In this document: positions 1 to 7,960 of the stretch, in pieces | Position numbering within the stretch: position 1 is the stretch's first letter | Layout of the letters: every line of letters begins with the position of its first letter | NCBI GenBank assembly: GCA_938002965.1 | Contig: CALKZY010000030.1 | Location: 62,001-126,000 of the forward strand | DNA from: an uncultured Acidimicrobiales bacterium | Lineage (GTDB): Bacteria; Actinomycetota; Acidimicrobiia; Acidimicrobiales; SZUA-35 | DNA length: 64,000 nt | Direction: 5' to 3' | Position numbers and translations under genes: made by a program | The notes under the pieces: generated by a model | The model's database searches: none | Told to the model about the DNA's origin: nothing | What the model saw: the letters and a program-made list of their open reading frames with translations, nothing else

Positions 1-522
1 GGGTTCTGATCGTACGCCGAGGGTTGTGTAGCCTTCAGGGCTGTCGATCACCGTGAACTGACCCGATGCCGGGGTCGCCGCCTGGATGGCGTACTCGAAA
101 TAGTTGATGCCGCACGACAGCCACTCCGACTGCTTGTTGCCGGCCCCGCAGCTGTTAACGGAGTCCCAGGAGCCTACGGAGTGAACGCTCGGATCTTCCG
201 TCTGGTAGCGGACACCGCCGACTTCGACGTAGTCAACGACCAGCGCTGATGGCCAGTCCCCGTCGGTATGCCTAACCTTCAGCGTCCCAACGGGCTCAGG
301 GGAGTTATAGGTGAAGCTTTGGTCGCTAGTGGTGACGGGCCAAGATGCCACGTCGGTCCCGTTGACGGTAAGCCGAAGAGTTTCCGAGCCCTAGTTACCT
401 CTTGCCCGAACGACGACAGTCTCGCCACCAGACTGAGCGTCCGCCGGCGCCACCGCCACCACCGTCGAAAAAACCATCAGGGCAGCACAAAAAAGCCGAA
501 CCCGAATAGACCAACCAACCAT
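1..522 (-). pseudogene. Secreted carbohydrate-binding protein, broken by in-frame TAG, cut by window edge
   Basis: The ATG at 520-522 has a good GGAGG ribosome site 7 nt upstream. It opens a signal peptide (hydrophobic stretch CAALMVFSTVVAVA, likely cleavage after ADA). The mature part begins ETVVVRARG and meets TAG at 391-393, but the same frame stays open to base 1. It continues with GSETLRLTVNG, a middle VVDYVEVGG and paired Cys residues (SCGAG, LSCGI). The blocks (V/I)-R-A-R-G, G-x-E-x-x-x-L-x-V-N-G and VDYVEV resemble xylan-binding Ca-dependent carbohydrate-binding modules, where a Ser or Thr would be expected at the stop. The family assignment is from memory of the pattern. A pseudogene by one substitution is likeliest; a sequencing error is possible. 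The C-terminus lies outside the window. Confidence 0.6.
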
Positions 523-668
523 CACACGTCCTCCAACCGGACTTGAATTCCAACACCCCAACCGCCAACCACGGCAACCGAGAACAATCACCCTAGGTCA
601 AGAGACATGCATAAACAAGTCACTTCTACAGCAACCCGCGGATCGGTGAGTCTTTATCCCAATAGGAA

Positions 669-1505
669 CTACTTCCGACTGGCCAATTGCTCCAAGTACG
701 CCTCAGCCGCAGCCCGGGATTCAGGGTCTCGTAGAGCGGCGACGAGACTGTCGGCGTCGTTCCAGTTGCGGGCCGTTCCGGTCATCGAATCGAGCACCGC
801 CATGACGTGACGCTTAGTCGAATGCAAGGTCAGGGACGACTTGGTGGACAACCGTTGGGCCAACTGTTCGACCTCGGGCATCACGTGATCCTTGGGAACC
901 ACCCGATTCAGGAAACCGAGCTGCTTGGCTTCCTCAGCCGAGAACGGCCGACACGTCATCACCAATTCCCGAGTCATGGCCGGACCGATCTCACGCACCA
1001 GACGGGGGATACCGCCCCAAGCCAACGGGATTCCCAAGTCGACCTCGGGGATGGAGAAGTACGTATCGGCGGCCGCCACTCGCAGATCACAACCGGCGGC
1101 CAACACCAGCCCACCTCCGACACACGGCCCCCAAATCGCCGCGACGGTCACAGCCCGCAGCCGCTCCAACGACTCCACCATCAACCGCCCGGCGTCGGCA
1201 CCATGGCGAGGATCGACTGGCGCAGCACCAGTACTGGAACCCTGGGCTGACCCAGTTGCCGGGCCAGACCCGAAGAACGACACATCGGCCCCGGCTGAGA
1301 ACGCCCGACCTGAGCCGGACACGATCACCACCTTCAACCCGACGACGCCATCGAGCTGATGGAACGCTGCAGCCAGCTCCTCCAACGTTTGAGTGCTGAG
1401 CGGGTTCAGTTTGTCCGGCCGGTTCAGTGTGACCCGCCCGATAGGGCTGTCGCCGACCTCGACGGCGATCGTTTCAAATGTGGTGGGCTTGAAGCTGTTG
1501 GTCAT
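669..1505 (-). CDS. Enoyl-CoA hydratase/isomerase family protein
   Basis: 278-residue crotonase-fold protein, expected to hydrate or isomerise acyl-CoA thioesters in fatty-acid or side-chain beta-oxidation in the cytoplasm. Family landmarks are VTLNRPDKLNPLS near residue 26, the oxyanion-hole block GRAFSAGADVSFFG near residue 67, GPCVGGGLVLAAGCDLRVA near residue 127 and the FSIPEVDLGI block. The second oxyanion Gly region (GGGLVLA) is intact. A roughly 20-residue Gly/Ser/Ala-rich insert follows GADVSFFG, where crotonases vary. The start has a GGGAGG ribosome site. It is divergent from the membrane protein at 1559. The substrate cannot be told from sequence. Confidence 0.9.
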   Translation of the reverse strand: MTNSFKPTTFETIAVEVGDSPIGRVTLNRPDKLNPLSTQTLEELAAAFHQLDGVVGLKVVIVSGSGRAFSAGADVSFFGSGPATGSAQGSSTGAAPVDPRHGADAGRLMVESLERLRAVTVAAIWGPCVGGGLVLAAGCDLRVAAADTYFSIPEVDLGIPLAWGGIPRLVREIGPAMTRELVMTCRPFSAEEAKQLGFLNRVVPKDHVMPEVEQLAQRLSTKSSLTLHSTKRHVMAVLDSMTGTARNWNDADSLVAALRDPESRAAAEAYLEQLASRK

Positions 1506-1558
1506 GGGGTGCGCCTCCCTTGGCCGTCAACCGTAGTCGTGGTACTAGGCTCAGGCCC

Positions 1559-2272
1559 ATGCCGGAACTGCTCGACACCGCCCAACGCCACAGGGCCGAA
1601 TACGACCATGCTGACGATCTGCGCACCGGGTCGTTTCTGCTGCTGCGTTTCGTGGTCGGTCTGTTGACAATCGCCCTACCCCCGCTACTGATCCTGCTTG
1701 ACGTGATGTTCCTCGGAGGCAGCCCAACGGCTAGGGGGTCGCTCAGTGCGTACTACCACTCTGGCGTGCGAGACATTTTCGTCGCCATCCTCGTAGTCGA
1801 CGGCGTCTTTCTGATCACCTACAAGGTTTTCGAGCGCACTCTTGAGAACGTTCTGACCATGCTGGCCGGGTTGGCCGCCATCACCGTTGCCCTCTTCCCC
1901 GTTGCGCCACCAGCGGGGGTAGTGCCCGTCCCGCTGCAGGAACGTCTGGGCGAAGGCGTGGTCGAAACCATCCACTACGGAGCCGCAGCGGTACTGTTTG
2001 TATCCGCTGCCCTGATCAGCATGCAGTTTGCCCGTGAGGAACTGGATGGGCCGCACCATCCCGACCAAAGCTTTACCCCACAGTTCTGGAATCGGTTCCA
2101 CTATGTAATGAGCGGTGTCATTGTTGGTGCCATCATCTTTGTCGTTGTCACCCAAGGCTTCGGGGTGCTCGATCGTTTCTCGATTCTGCTGGGGGAGTGG
2201 GTCGGACTGTGGGCCTTCGGCGCATCATGGTTCGCCAAAGGATCCGACGTTCGTCGGCTGTTGTTCGGCTAG
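1559..2272 (+). CDS. Multi-pass membrane protein of unknown function
   Basis: 237 residues from the ATG at 1559 (an upstream in-frame start at 1520 adds 13 Arg-rich residues and is less likely). About six hydrophobic segments are visible, the first being LLLRFVVGLLTIALPPLLIL. Between segments is a polar block, SAYYHSGVRDIFVAILVVDG, and a later block ending VFLITYKVFERT. The SAYYH-x-G-x-R-D pattern recurs in small bacterial integral membrane proteins of unknown role. I do not recognise an enzymatic motif. The gene is divergent from the enoyl-CoA hydratase with a 53-bp spacer. TACTAG at about 1542 could be a -10 element. Confidence 0.75.
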   Translation: MPELLDTAQRHRAEYDHADDLRTGSFLLLRFVVGLLTIALPPLLILLDVMFLGGSPTARGSLSAYYHSGVRDIFVAILVVDGVFLITYKVFERTLENVLTMLAGLAAITVALFPVAPPAGVVPVPLQERLGEGVVETIHYGAAAVLFVSAALISMQFAREELDGPHHPDQSFTPQFWNRFHYVMSGVIVGAIIFVVVTQGFGVLDRFSILLGEWVGLWAFGASWFAKGSDVRRLLFG

Positions 2273-2414
2273 CCGTGACCTCCGACCCGGGCACCGACTT
2301 CGGGGCTCGGCCTCGGCGCCGTGGGCCACACGGACCGTGTCATTCGGCCTGAGGTAGCAACTCTTGCCCGACCCGGCCGAAAGTGTCGGCTAGAGCCGAC
2401 CGACAACTACGGGT

Positions 2415-3680
2415 GTGACCAGCCGAAGCCAACCGGGCGAGCCGACAGCTGACGAGCCAGACTGTGTCGGGCTGACCGACGTCCTTACCGACACTAGAGC
2501 GGGCGATACCGACATCCGCGACCTGTTGCGCCAACGCTATTTCATCGGTGCTGAGGCCGCAGCGGTAGCCGCCGCGGCTGTAGTGCTGGCCATGGTCGCT
2601 CTCCTCTGGGCCGAGGCCTCGCGCACAAGCCTTCTCGCCTGGGGTGCGGCGATGTTGGTCGCAATCCCCGTTCCTCCGATCCTCAAACGAGCCCGTCTCG
2701 CCGCTGACTCCTGGCGCTACTTCATTTACCCCTTGGAGTTCCTGCACGGGGTCTTGTGGGGCGCTCTGCCGGCCTTCGTTCTGCCCGCCGACCCGGTCTA
2801 CCAAGGAATTGTCGGAGCGGTCTCCGCCTGCGTCCTGCTAGGCGGCTCAATCTCGTCGTCTCAGTTTCTGCCGGCCTTTGCCTGTTTCACCACGCCGCTT
2901 GTGGCCCTCTTCAGCTACGGGTTTCTTACCGCCGGCGCCGACGGAACTGAGAATCTGGTCTGGTTGATGTTGGTGGCTTGGGTGTATGGAACGTCGGTCG
3001 TCATAGACCAACGTCAGCTCCACCTGAACCTGATCAACACCGTAAAGAACAATGAGAGCCTGCTTGTCGAACTTGAAGAGGAGCGCGCTCGCATGGTGGT
3101 GGCCAACGACAAGTTGGCGTTGGCGGTTGCCGAGGCCGATCGCCTGGCCCGAACCGACCCTCTAACCGGCTTGGCTAACCGTCTCATGTTCGACGAGTTC
3201 CTCTCGACGTCGCTGCGACGGCTAAAGCTGGGCCAGGTTGAACGAGTGGCATTGGCGTACGTCGACTTGGACGACTTCAAATCTGTCAACGATCGAGGTG
3301 GGCACCGAGTCGGCGATCAATTGTTGACCAGCGTGTCCCAACGTCTCACCGCTGCGGCCGAAGGCGACGAGCTGGTGGCACGAATTGGGGGCGATGAGTT
3401 GGTGGTTGTTAGCACAGTCAGTGCAGGCGATGTCCTAGGCGAGCGGGTTCGTCGGATCTTCGATCATCCCGTAGCACTCGGCCCGCTAACCGTTGCGGTA
3501 TCAGGCAGTATCGGCGTGGCGGAAACCGAGTCGGCAATGGCCGACGACGAACTCATAAGGCAGGCCGACACTGCCCAGTATCATGCCAAACGAGCAGGCG
3601 GAGACCGTGTGGTACTCGCATCATCGCCAGCGGTCGGACAAAGCCGGGATCGAGCCGTGGCCGCCAGGCCGACAGCCTAG
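2415..3680 (+). CDS. Membrane-anchored diguanylate cyclase (GGDEF)
   Basis: 421 residues, GTG start. The N-terminal half (about 55-210) carries roughly six transmembrane helices. A short coiled region (LLVELEEERARMVV) then leads to a GGDEF domain starting at DPLTGLANRLMFDEF. The active-site loop reads GGDEL, an accepted variant of GGDEF, with metal-binding Asp in YVDLDDFKSVND. It should make cyclic di-GMP from two GTP. The position of the RxxD inhibitory site holds EGDE, so product inhibition at that site is probably absent, in contrast to the GGDEF-EAL protein at 11650. The N-terminus is probably a membrane sensor without a recognisable ligand domain. The C-terminal 20 residues look unstructured. 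Confidence 0.93.
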   Translation: MTSRSQPGEPTADEPDCVGLTDVLTDTRAGDTDIRDLLRQRYFIGAEAAAVAAAAVVLAMVALLWAEASRTSLLAWGAAMLVAIPVPPILKRARLAADSWRYFIYPLEFLHGVLWGALPAFVLPADPVYQGIVGAVSACVLLGGSISSSQFLPAFACFTTPLVALFSYGFLTAGADGTENLVWLMLVAWVYGTSVVIDQRQLHLNLINTVKNNESLLVELEEERARMVVANDKLALAVAEADRLARTDPLTGLANRLMFDEFLSTSLRRLKLGQVERVALAYVDLDDFKSVNDRGGHRVGDQLLTSVSQRLTAAAEGDELVARIGGDELVVVSTVSAGDVLGERVRRIFDHPVALGPLTVAVSGSIGVAETESAMADDELIRQADTAQYHAKRAGGDRVVLASSPAVGQSRDRAVAARPTA

Positions 3681-3689
3681 AGTGGCTCG

Positions 3690-4055
3690 ATGGCAGCTGA
3701 TCAGATCACTCGAATCAAGACGACCGAACGCGCTAGCGCAATCGTCATCAACAACGGAATCGTCTACCTTTCCGGTCAGGTTGCCGAAGACCCTGATGCC
3801 GACATCCAGGAGCAGACACGATCGACACTGGCCAAGGTCGACGCCCTGTTGGCCGAAGCTGGGTCGGATCGATCCCACCTGTTGTCGGCCACCATCTACC
3901 TGCGCGACATCGCCAACCACTTCGCCATGATGAACGAGGTCTGGAACGACTGGGTACCCACCGGCCATGGCCCGGCCCGGGCCTGCGTCGAGGCGCACAT
4001 GGCCCGACCGACACTGCTGGTTGAGATCTGCGTTACCGCAGCTGTTTCCGACTAG
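3690..4055 (+). CDS. RidA/YjgF/UK114 family protein
   Basis: 121 residues, close to the usual 120-130 of the family, which hydrolyses reactive enamine/imine intermediates from PLP enzymes or carries diverged functions. Visible landmarks are the N-terminal [10 protein letters not shown] block (residues 29-38) and the C-terminal [18 protein letters not shown] block with the conserved Arg that binds the substrate carboxylate. It starts 9 bp after the diguanylate cyclase stop and may be co-transcribed with it. It is convergent with the quinone reductase at 4099. The subgroup (true RidA deaminase or Rid2-7) cannot be decided here. Confidence 0.9.
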   Translation: MAADQITRIKTTERASAIVINNGIVYLSGQVAEDPDADIQEQTRSTLAKVDALLAEAGSDRSHLLSATIYLRDIANHFAMMNEVWNDWVPTGHGPARACVEAHMARPTLLVEICVTAAVSD

Positions 4056-4098
4056 CTGGACCGAATATAGACATTGCTGAAGTGGGCGTCGACTGGAC

Positions 4099-5055
4099 TT
4101 AGGGTCGAATCAGGACTTTGCCCCTAGCCCTATTGGTTCCCAGGTACTTGTAGGCATCCCGCACGTCGGCTAGGGCAAACTCCCGGTCGATGTGGGTTGT
4201 CAACACGCCTTGCTCGGCGAGAGTGGCTAGTCGGCTCAATCGCTCACTGGTCTCAGCGGCGATGAAGATGACGAGCTTGTGGGAAGACAAGGCGAACCGG
4301 GCGGCCATGGCCAGCTGTTCCGGGATCGGGCCGAGCACCCGTCCACCTTTGTTCGGCCCGACCATGACGACCCGTGACTTTGGCGCCAAGCCGCGCATCA
4401 GCTCCGAGGCCGTCCGGCTGCCTGCACACTCGACAATGACGTCATGGGTTTGATCAGTGAAATCAGACTTCGTGTAGTCAATGATCTCGTCGGCGCCAAG
4501 GCCTGCCACGAACTCGACGTTGCGTCCGCTGCACACGCCGGTGACTCTGGCGGCTCCCATGACCTTGGCCAATTGGATCGCATAGTGACCCACTCCGCCT
4601 GATGCGCCGTTGATAACCACTGACCGACCTTCGATTTCGCCTTTCTCCATTGCTTGCAAGGCGGTGATGCCGGCGATGGGAAGTCCGGCCGCGGTGTTGT
4701 CGTCGACGGAGTCGGGGATCTTCACCACCCGGTCTGATTTGGCTAGGGAGTAATCGGCGAAGGCACCGGTCATGCTGCCGAACACCCGATCGCCTGCCTT
4801 GAGGTTGGCGACCCCGGTTCCCACAGCGTCCACCACTCCGGCGGCGTCGCGCCCGACTATGAAGTGTTTGGGTTTGCGGATGCCCTCGGTGAGTCGCATG
4901 AATGTTGGCGTGCCGGTGGCCAGGTGCCAGTCGGCCGGGTTGATGGACGCCACGTTGACTGCCACCCTTACTTGGCCAGCTCCGGGTTCGGGGATCGGAA
5001 CGTCTTGGAAGGTGATGTGGTCAAGCCCGTAGTGGTCTTGGGTTGCCGCTTTCAT
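4099..5055 (-). CDS. Zinc-free MDR oxidoreductase, quinone reductase-like
   Basis: 318 residues from the ATG at 5053-5055, which has GAGGAG 8 nt upstream; an upstream in-frame start at 5106 lies inside the operator and is unlikely. Medium-chain reductase: GroES-like N-terminus (PGAGQVRVAVNVASINPADW, residues 24-43), then a Rossmann domain with INGASGGVGHYAIQLAK binding NAD(P)H. The Cys/His zinc ligands of alcohol dehydrogenases are absent, as in quinone oxidoreductases. It is likely to reduce quinones or enones. It is divergent from the TetR gene and shares the paired operator at 5087-5124, so it is probably repressed by that regulator together with the AhpD-like selenoprotein. Confidence 0.9.
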   Translation of the reverse strand: MKAATQDHYGLDHITFQDVPIPEPGAGQVRVAVNVASINPADWHLATGTPTFMRLTEGIRKPKHFIVGRDAAGVVDAVGTGVANLKAGDRVFGSMTGAFADYSLAKSDRVVKIPDSVDDNTAAGLPIAGITALQAMEKGEIEGRSVVINGASGGVGHYAIQLAKVMGAARVTGVCSGRNVEFVAGLGADEIIDYTKSDFTDQTHDVIVECAGSRTASELMRGLAPKSRVVMVGPNKGGRVLGPIPEQLAMAARFALSSHKLVIFIAAETSERLSRLATLAEQGVLTTHIDREFALADVRDAYKYLGTNRARGKVLIRP

Positions 5056-5086
5056 CGTGGTGCTCCTCAGAGTGGGCGAGTTTTGA

Positions 5087-5124
5087 CGTACACTGTACGC
5101 ACACACTTAACATACACTGTACGT
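5087..5124. promoter_or_regulatory. Paired palindromic operator between MDR and TetR genes
   Basis: Two copies of TACACTGTA (5089-5097 and 5113-5121), centres 24 bp apart. The first sits in the 13-bp palindrome CGTACACTGTACG at 5087-5099; the second is flanked by a matching CGTA half. The spacing puts both sites nearly on the same helix face. The position, between a reductase and a divergent TetR gene, is typical of a TetR autoregulatory operator. Binding itself is inferred. Confidence 0.8.
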
Positions 5125-5149
5125 ACTTTCGCTGTCTACACTTGACTGC

Positions 5150-5842
5150 GTGACTGTGGACTCAGCGACTGTGAACTCAGCAACTATGGACTCAGCGACT
5201 ATGGACCCAGCACTAACTACCCAACGAACGCCACTGACCCAAGAGCGAGTAGTTGCCGGCGCGGTCGACTACGCAGACCAGCACGGCTTGGGAGCACTCA
5301 GCATGCGCAAGCTGGCGACCTCCTTGGGCTTCGAAGTCATGTCGCTGTACAACCATGTCAAGAACAAACCCGATCTCATCCGTCGCATGACCGACCTAGT
5401 CGCCAACGAGATTCCGGTGCCATCTCAACCCGATGACCCCTTAGCGGCGTTGCGACAGCACGCTATTGAGATGCGGCACGCATTGGAGCGCCACTCATGG
5501 GCCGCCATGTCGTGGATCACAACCCTTCCGGGTCCGGCTCGTTGGGATCTTATGGAATGGCAGCTACGGACCGTGGCCGCCATCAACGGCCTCACCGACG
5601 AGCAAGCCCACCACGGCTACCACGCAATCACCAACCACGTCGTCGGCTACGTCCTTCAAAACGAGGTCATGCCCTTTGACGACGATGACCTGGAAGATGT
5701 TGTCCAAATGATCAAACCCGACCTCGATGAACAAGCGCACGCCCACGTCCTGAACCACATCGGCCAGCACCAACGGGGCGAACACGGCGAGTCATTTGAC
5801 TATGTGCTGGATTTGATCCTGGGAGGACTAACCGAACTATGA
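5150..5842 (+). CDS. TetR/AcrR family transcriptional regulator
   Basis: 230 residues from GTG 5150. The helix-turn-helix lies at about residues 45-70 (LSMRKLATSLGF then SLYNHVKNKPDL); the long C-terminal helical domain would bind an inducer. The first 20 codons are four 15-bp repeats encoding SAT-(V/M)-(D/N), giving alternative starts at GTG 5156, GTG 5171, ATG 5186 and ATG 5201. No ribosome site precedes any of them. A TACACT hexamer at 5137-5142 would place transcription at about the first GTG, so a leaderless message is possible. The stop overlaps the ATG of the AhpD-like gene (ATGA). It probably represses itself, that gene and the divergent MDR gene via 5087-5124. Confidence 0.9.
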   Translation: MTVDSATVNSATMDSATMDPALTTQRTPLTQERVVAGAVDYADQHGLGALSMRKLATSLGFEVMSLYNHVKNKPDLIRRMTDLVANEIPVPSQPDDPLAALRQHAIEMRHALERHSWAAMSWITTLPGPARWDLMEWQLRTVAAINGLTDEQAHHGYHAITNHVVGYVLQNEVMPFDDDDLEDVVQMIKPDLDEQAHAHVLNHIGQHQRGEHGESFDYVLDLILGGLTEL

Positions 5843-6381
5843 GCTGGATTCAGCAAGTACCGGACGACCAGTGGTGCGACGATGAACGCCTGGCCGAACT
5901 CCACCGACAAGTAGTGGACCCAGAATCAGGCAAGGTCGACCACATCATGGCCGTGCACTCGTTGAACCCCACCGGGCTGGCTGCCCACAACGCGCTATAC
6001 ATCTCGGCCATGACGGGCACGGCCACGCTGCGCAAAGTGGAGCGCGAGCTGGTGGCCTACGTGGTCTCAGTGGAGAACAGCTGTCATTATTGAATCGTTC
6101 ATCATCGGCGCGGTCTGCGCCGACTACTCAAAGACGATGACCTGCTGGCCGAGCTCGACACTGACTGGCGGTCCGCCCCGCTGTCCGAAATGCGTCGGGC
6201 CATGTTGGACTACGCCATCAAGCTGACCCATACCCCCGGCGATATGGTGCGAGCCGATGTAGAGAAGCTCCGCACCGTTGGCTACAGCGACCGCGACATT
6301 CTGGACATCGCCGAAGTCGTCGGCTACTACGCTTACGTCAACCGTATCGCCGACGGTCTTGGTGTCGAACTGGAAGCCTGA
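5839..6381 (+). CDS. AhpD-like peroxidase-related selenoprotein (CxxU), TGA at 6091-6093 read as Sec
   Basis: Read through one TGA, this is a continuous 180-residue protein of the carboxymuconolactone decarboxylase/AhpD fold (peroxidase-related enzyme type, usual length about 180). The N-terminal half ends VSVENSCHY, then TGA, then IVHHRRGLRRLL. Family members have Cys-His-Tyr-Cys here, so TGA replaces the reactive second Cys of the CxxC. The remainder (MLDYAIKLTHTPGDM, GYSDRDILDIAEVVGYYAYVNRIADGLGVELE) is a well-preserved family C-terminus in the same frame, with no decay. A SECIS-like hairpin follows at 6105-6123. Predicted role: thiol/selenol peroxidase or disulfide reductase in the cytoplasm. 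ATGA overlap with the TetR gene implies co-translation. The alternative is a nonsense mutation or a sequencing error in a Cys codon. Confidence 0.85.
6105..6123 (+). promoter_or_regulatory. Bacterial SECIS-like hairpin for selenocysteine insertion
   Basis: Seven-pair stem (TCGGCGC with GCGCCGA) closing a five-base loop GGTCT. The loop begins 18 nt after the TGA at 6091-6093. Classical E. coli fdhF SECIS has the same GGUCU loop and the same 18-nt spacing, from my memory of that sequence. In bacteria this element lies inside the coding region and is bound by SelB. It is within the AhpD-like reading frame. Confidence 0.8.
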
Positions 6382-6388
6382 CCGATCA

Positions 6389-7960
6389 TCACCCGTCCTG
6401 GGAGTCGGCGTTCGTCGTTGTCGTTGTCGTTGTCGTTGTAGTCGTAGTCGTTGACAAGAAGAGCTCGGGCCTCAGCCGTCCCAGAAGCTCAGGGTCGAGG
6501 ATCAGCCGATCATCGATGAAAAGCGGGTACTTGAACAGCTGTGGCGGAATGGTCGGTTTGAGCGGGGGCACCGTCTTGACAATCGAATCGAGAATGATTG
6601 GCGGCAGAAGCACAACCTTTGGCGGTTCGGTTGGGCAGGCACCGAACGGAACGTCGAAACTGGCGTCGAGGTCGGCGCATACCGAGGCGAAGGCTGAGAC
6701 CATGTCGGTTTCCTCAACCCAGGAGTGGAGATGCACCTCGCCTGTGGCCGGGTCGGTTGCAAACCCGGCTGATCCAACCGGGCGGTTCGAACCCAACTCC
6801 GTGACGGTCGTGGCCGAAAGGGCCGTTCCGTCGGCCATTGTGCTGTTCAACGGAGCGACCACGGCCAGGTTCTGTTGCCCGACTCCGGCGGTCAAAGCCT
6901 GCGTCAGGCCGTAGCGGTTGTCGTCGGCCAGCGAAAGGCTTGGACCGTCATCGCGGATCTGAAGGCCCCAACATGCCGTTGGGTCAGTTACCAGACTCAA
7001 TCTGTCGGCGGCGAAGATGCAGAACTGCTCAACGTCGGCTTCGGCCAGCGGGATAACGGTGACCCCGTCTGGGTCCAAGTTGAATGGACCGAGCTCGTAG
7101 AGCAGCGGGAGCTCACCGGTGAGCTGAATCCGGGGAGGCAAACCGAACGAGCTGGCCGCCGAAGCCTGCACACCGGAGGCATCGTAGGCGGCAAGTTGGA
7201 TGTCGGCAGCGTCACCATAGCCTCCGATGGCCAGCGCCGGTTCGCCGTCAACGGCTACCGCTTCCATCATCAACCACTGCTCAGGGTTGTAGTCGTAGTC
7301 GACGGTGATGCTGCCCCCGCCCCGAGATCTTCCCTCAACTCGATACGTGCCCAGCGGGTCGACCAGGGAGAGTGAGTGATCGAACCGACCTAGCTCGCTG
7401 TACTCCTCGTGGATCAACGCTCCAGCCGGGTTGAACAGCTCGAAATGCCAATAGTCAGCGACACCCTCGGCAAGGCACAAGAAAAGGTAGGTTCCACCCA
7501 GCTGCTCAAGGTAGTCCGAGTCCTGCTGTGTCCGTGAACAGTTGATCACCGGGACGCCACCGCCAGTACCGGCTCGCTGGTCGGGAGCCAGCCCGGTGTC
7601 TACCGAGGCTTCGCGGATGACGCTGAGCGCTTGCTCCTCATCCACCGCCGGCATCGAGGCTTGGTCGTCGCCGCCTTCGGACGTATCATCGCCGGGTCCG
7701 CCCGACGTCGAATCATTGCCTGCATCGTCAGATCCGTCCGAATCGCCGCCGTGCGAGCCGTCGGATGAGCCGGCGCCATCATCACGCTGACTAGTGTTCG
7801 CACCGTCGGCTTGATCGCCGGTCTGACCCCCGGCGGCGACAGCGTCGTCACCCCCTCCGAAGAAGCCGCATGCTCCAAGGACCACTGCGAGTGCTGCACA
7901 CCCGGTAAGCAGCCAGAGATGGTTGACGACTATGCGCTTCGAATGGCTAGAGGAGGTCAC
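6389..7960 (-). CDS. Large secreted lipoprotein with acidic linker and poly-Thr tail
   Basis: 523 residues from GTG 7960, chosen because AAGGAGA lies 7 nt upstream and the start overlaps the previous gene by 14 bp. Lipobox LGAC after a hydrophobic stretch (LLTGCAALAVVLGAC) predicts a membrane-attached lipoprotein. A Ser/Gly/Asp linker of about 75 residues follows, then a beta-rich domain with Cys pairs (VINCS, YLFLCLAEG, EQFCIF, TACWG). The C-terminus ends in a run of about 13 Thr codons (6413-6451) before NADSQDG. I recognise no enzyme family. It is the last gene of the operon with the transglutaminase-like protein and LCAT-like hydrolase. It is convergent with the selenoprotein with a 7-bp gap. 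Confidence 0.8.
   Translation of the reverse strand: MTSSSHSKRIVVNHLWLLTGCAALAVVLGACGFFGGGDDAVAAGGQTGDQADGANTSQRDDGAGSSDGSHGGDSDGSDDAGNDSTSGGPGDDTSEGGDDQASMPAVDEEQALSVIREASVDTGLAPDQRAGTGGGVPVINCSRTQQDSDYLEQLGGTYLFLCLAEGVADYWHFELFNPAGALIHEEYSELGRFDHSLSLVDPLGTYRVEGRSRGGGSITVDYDYNPEQWLMMEAVAVDGEPALAIGGYGDAADIQLAAYDASGVQASAASSFGLPPRIQLTGELPLLYELGPFNLDPDGVTVIPLAEADVEQFCIFAADRLSLVTDPTACWGLQIRDDGPSLSLADDNRYGLTQALTAGVGQQNLAVVAPLNSTMADGTALSATTVTELGSNRPVGSAGFATDPATGEVHLHSWVEETDMVSAFASVCADLDASFDVPFGACPTEPPKVVLLPPIILDSIVKTVPPLKPTIPPQLFKYPLFIDDRLILDPELLGRLRPELFLSTTTTTTTTTTTTTNADSQDG
6413..6451. repeat. Thr-codon simple repeat in lipoprotein C-terminus
   Basis: Thirteen consecutive ACx codons on the minus strand, largely alternating ACG/ACA, so the DNA is a near-perfect 6-bp repeat (CGTTGT on the plus strand). 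Such tracts can change length by slippage in steps that keep the frame only in multiples of three. It sits at the extreme C-terminus of the lipoprotein. Confidence 0.8.

Noticed and set aside
391-393. TAG read as pyrrolysine
   Set aside because: Pyrrolysine is not expected in this kind of organism and no pyl genes are visible; nonsense mutation is simpler.
5839-6093. Two separate short genes (84 and 63 codons) instead of one
   Set aside because: They are in the same frame, form one family domain when joined, and the hairpin after TGA explains the read-through.
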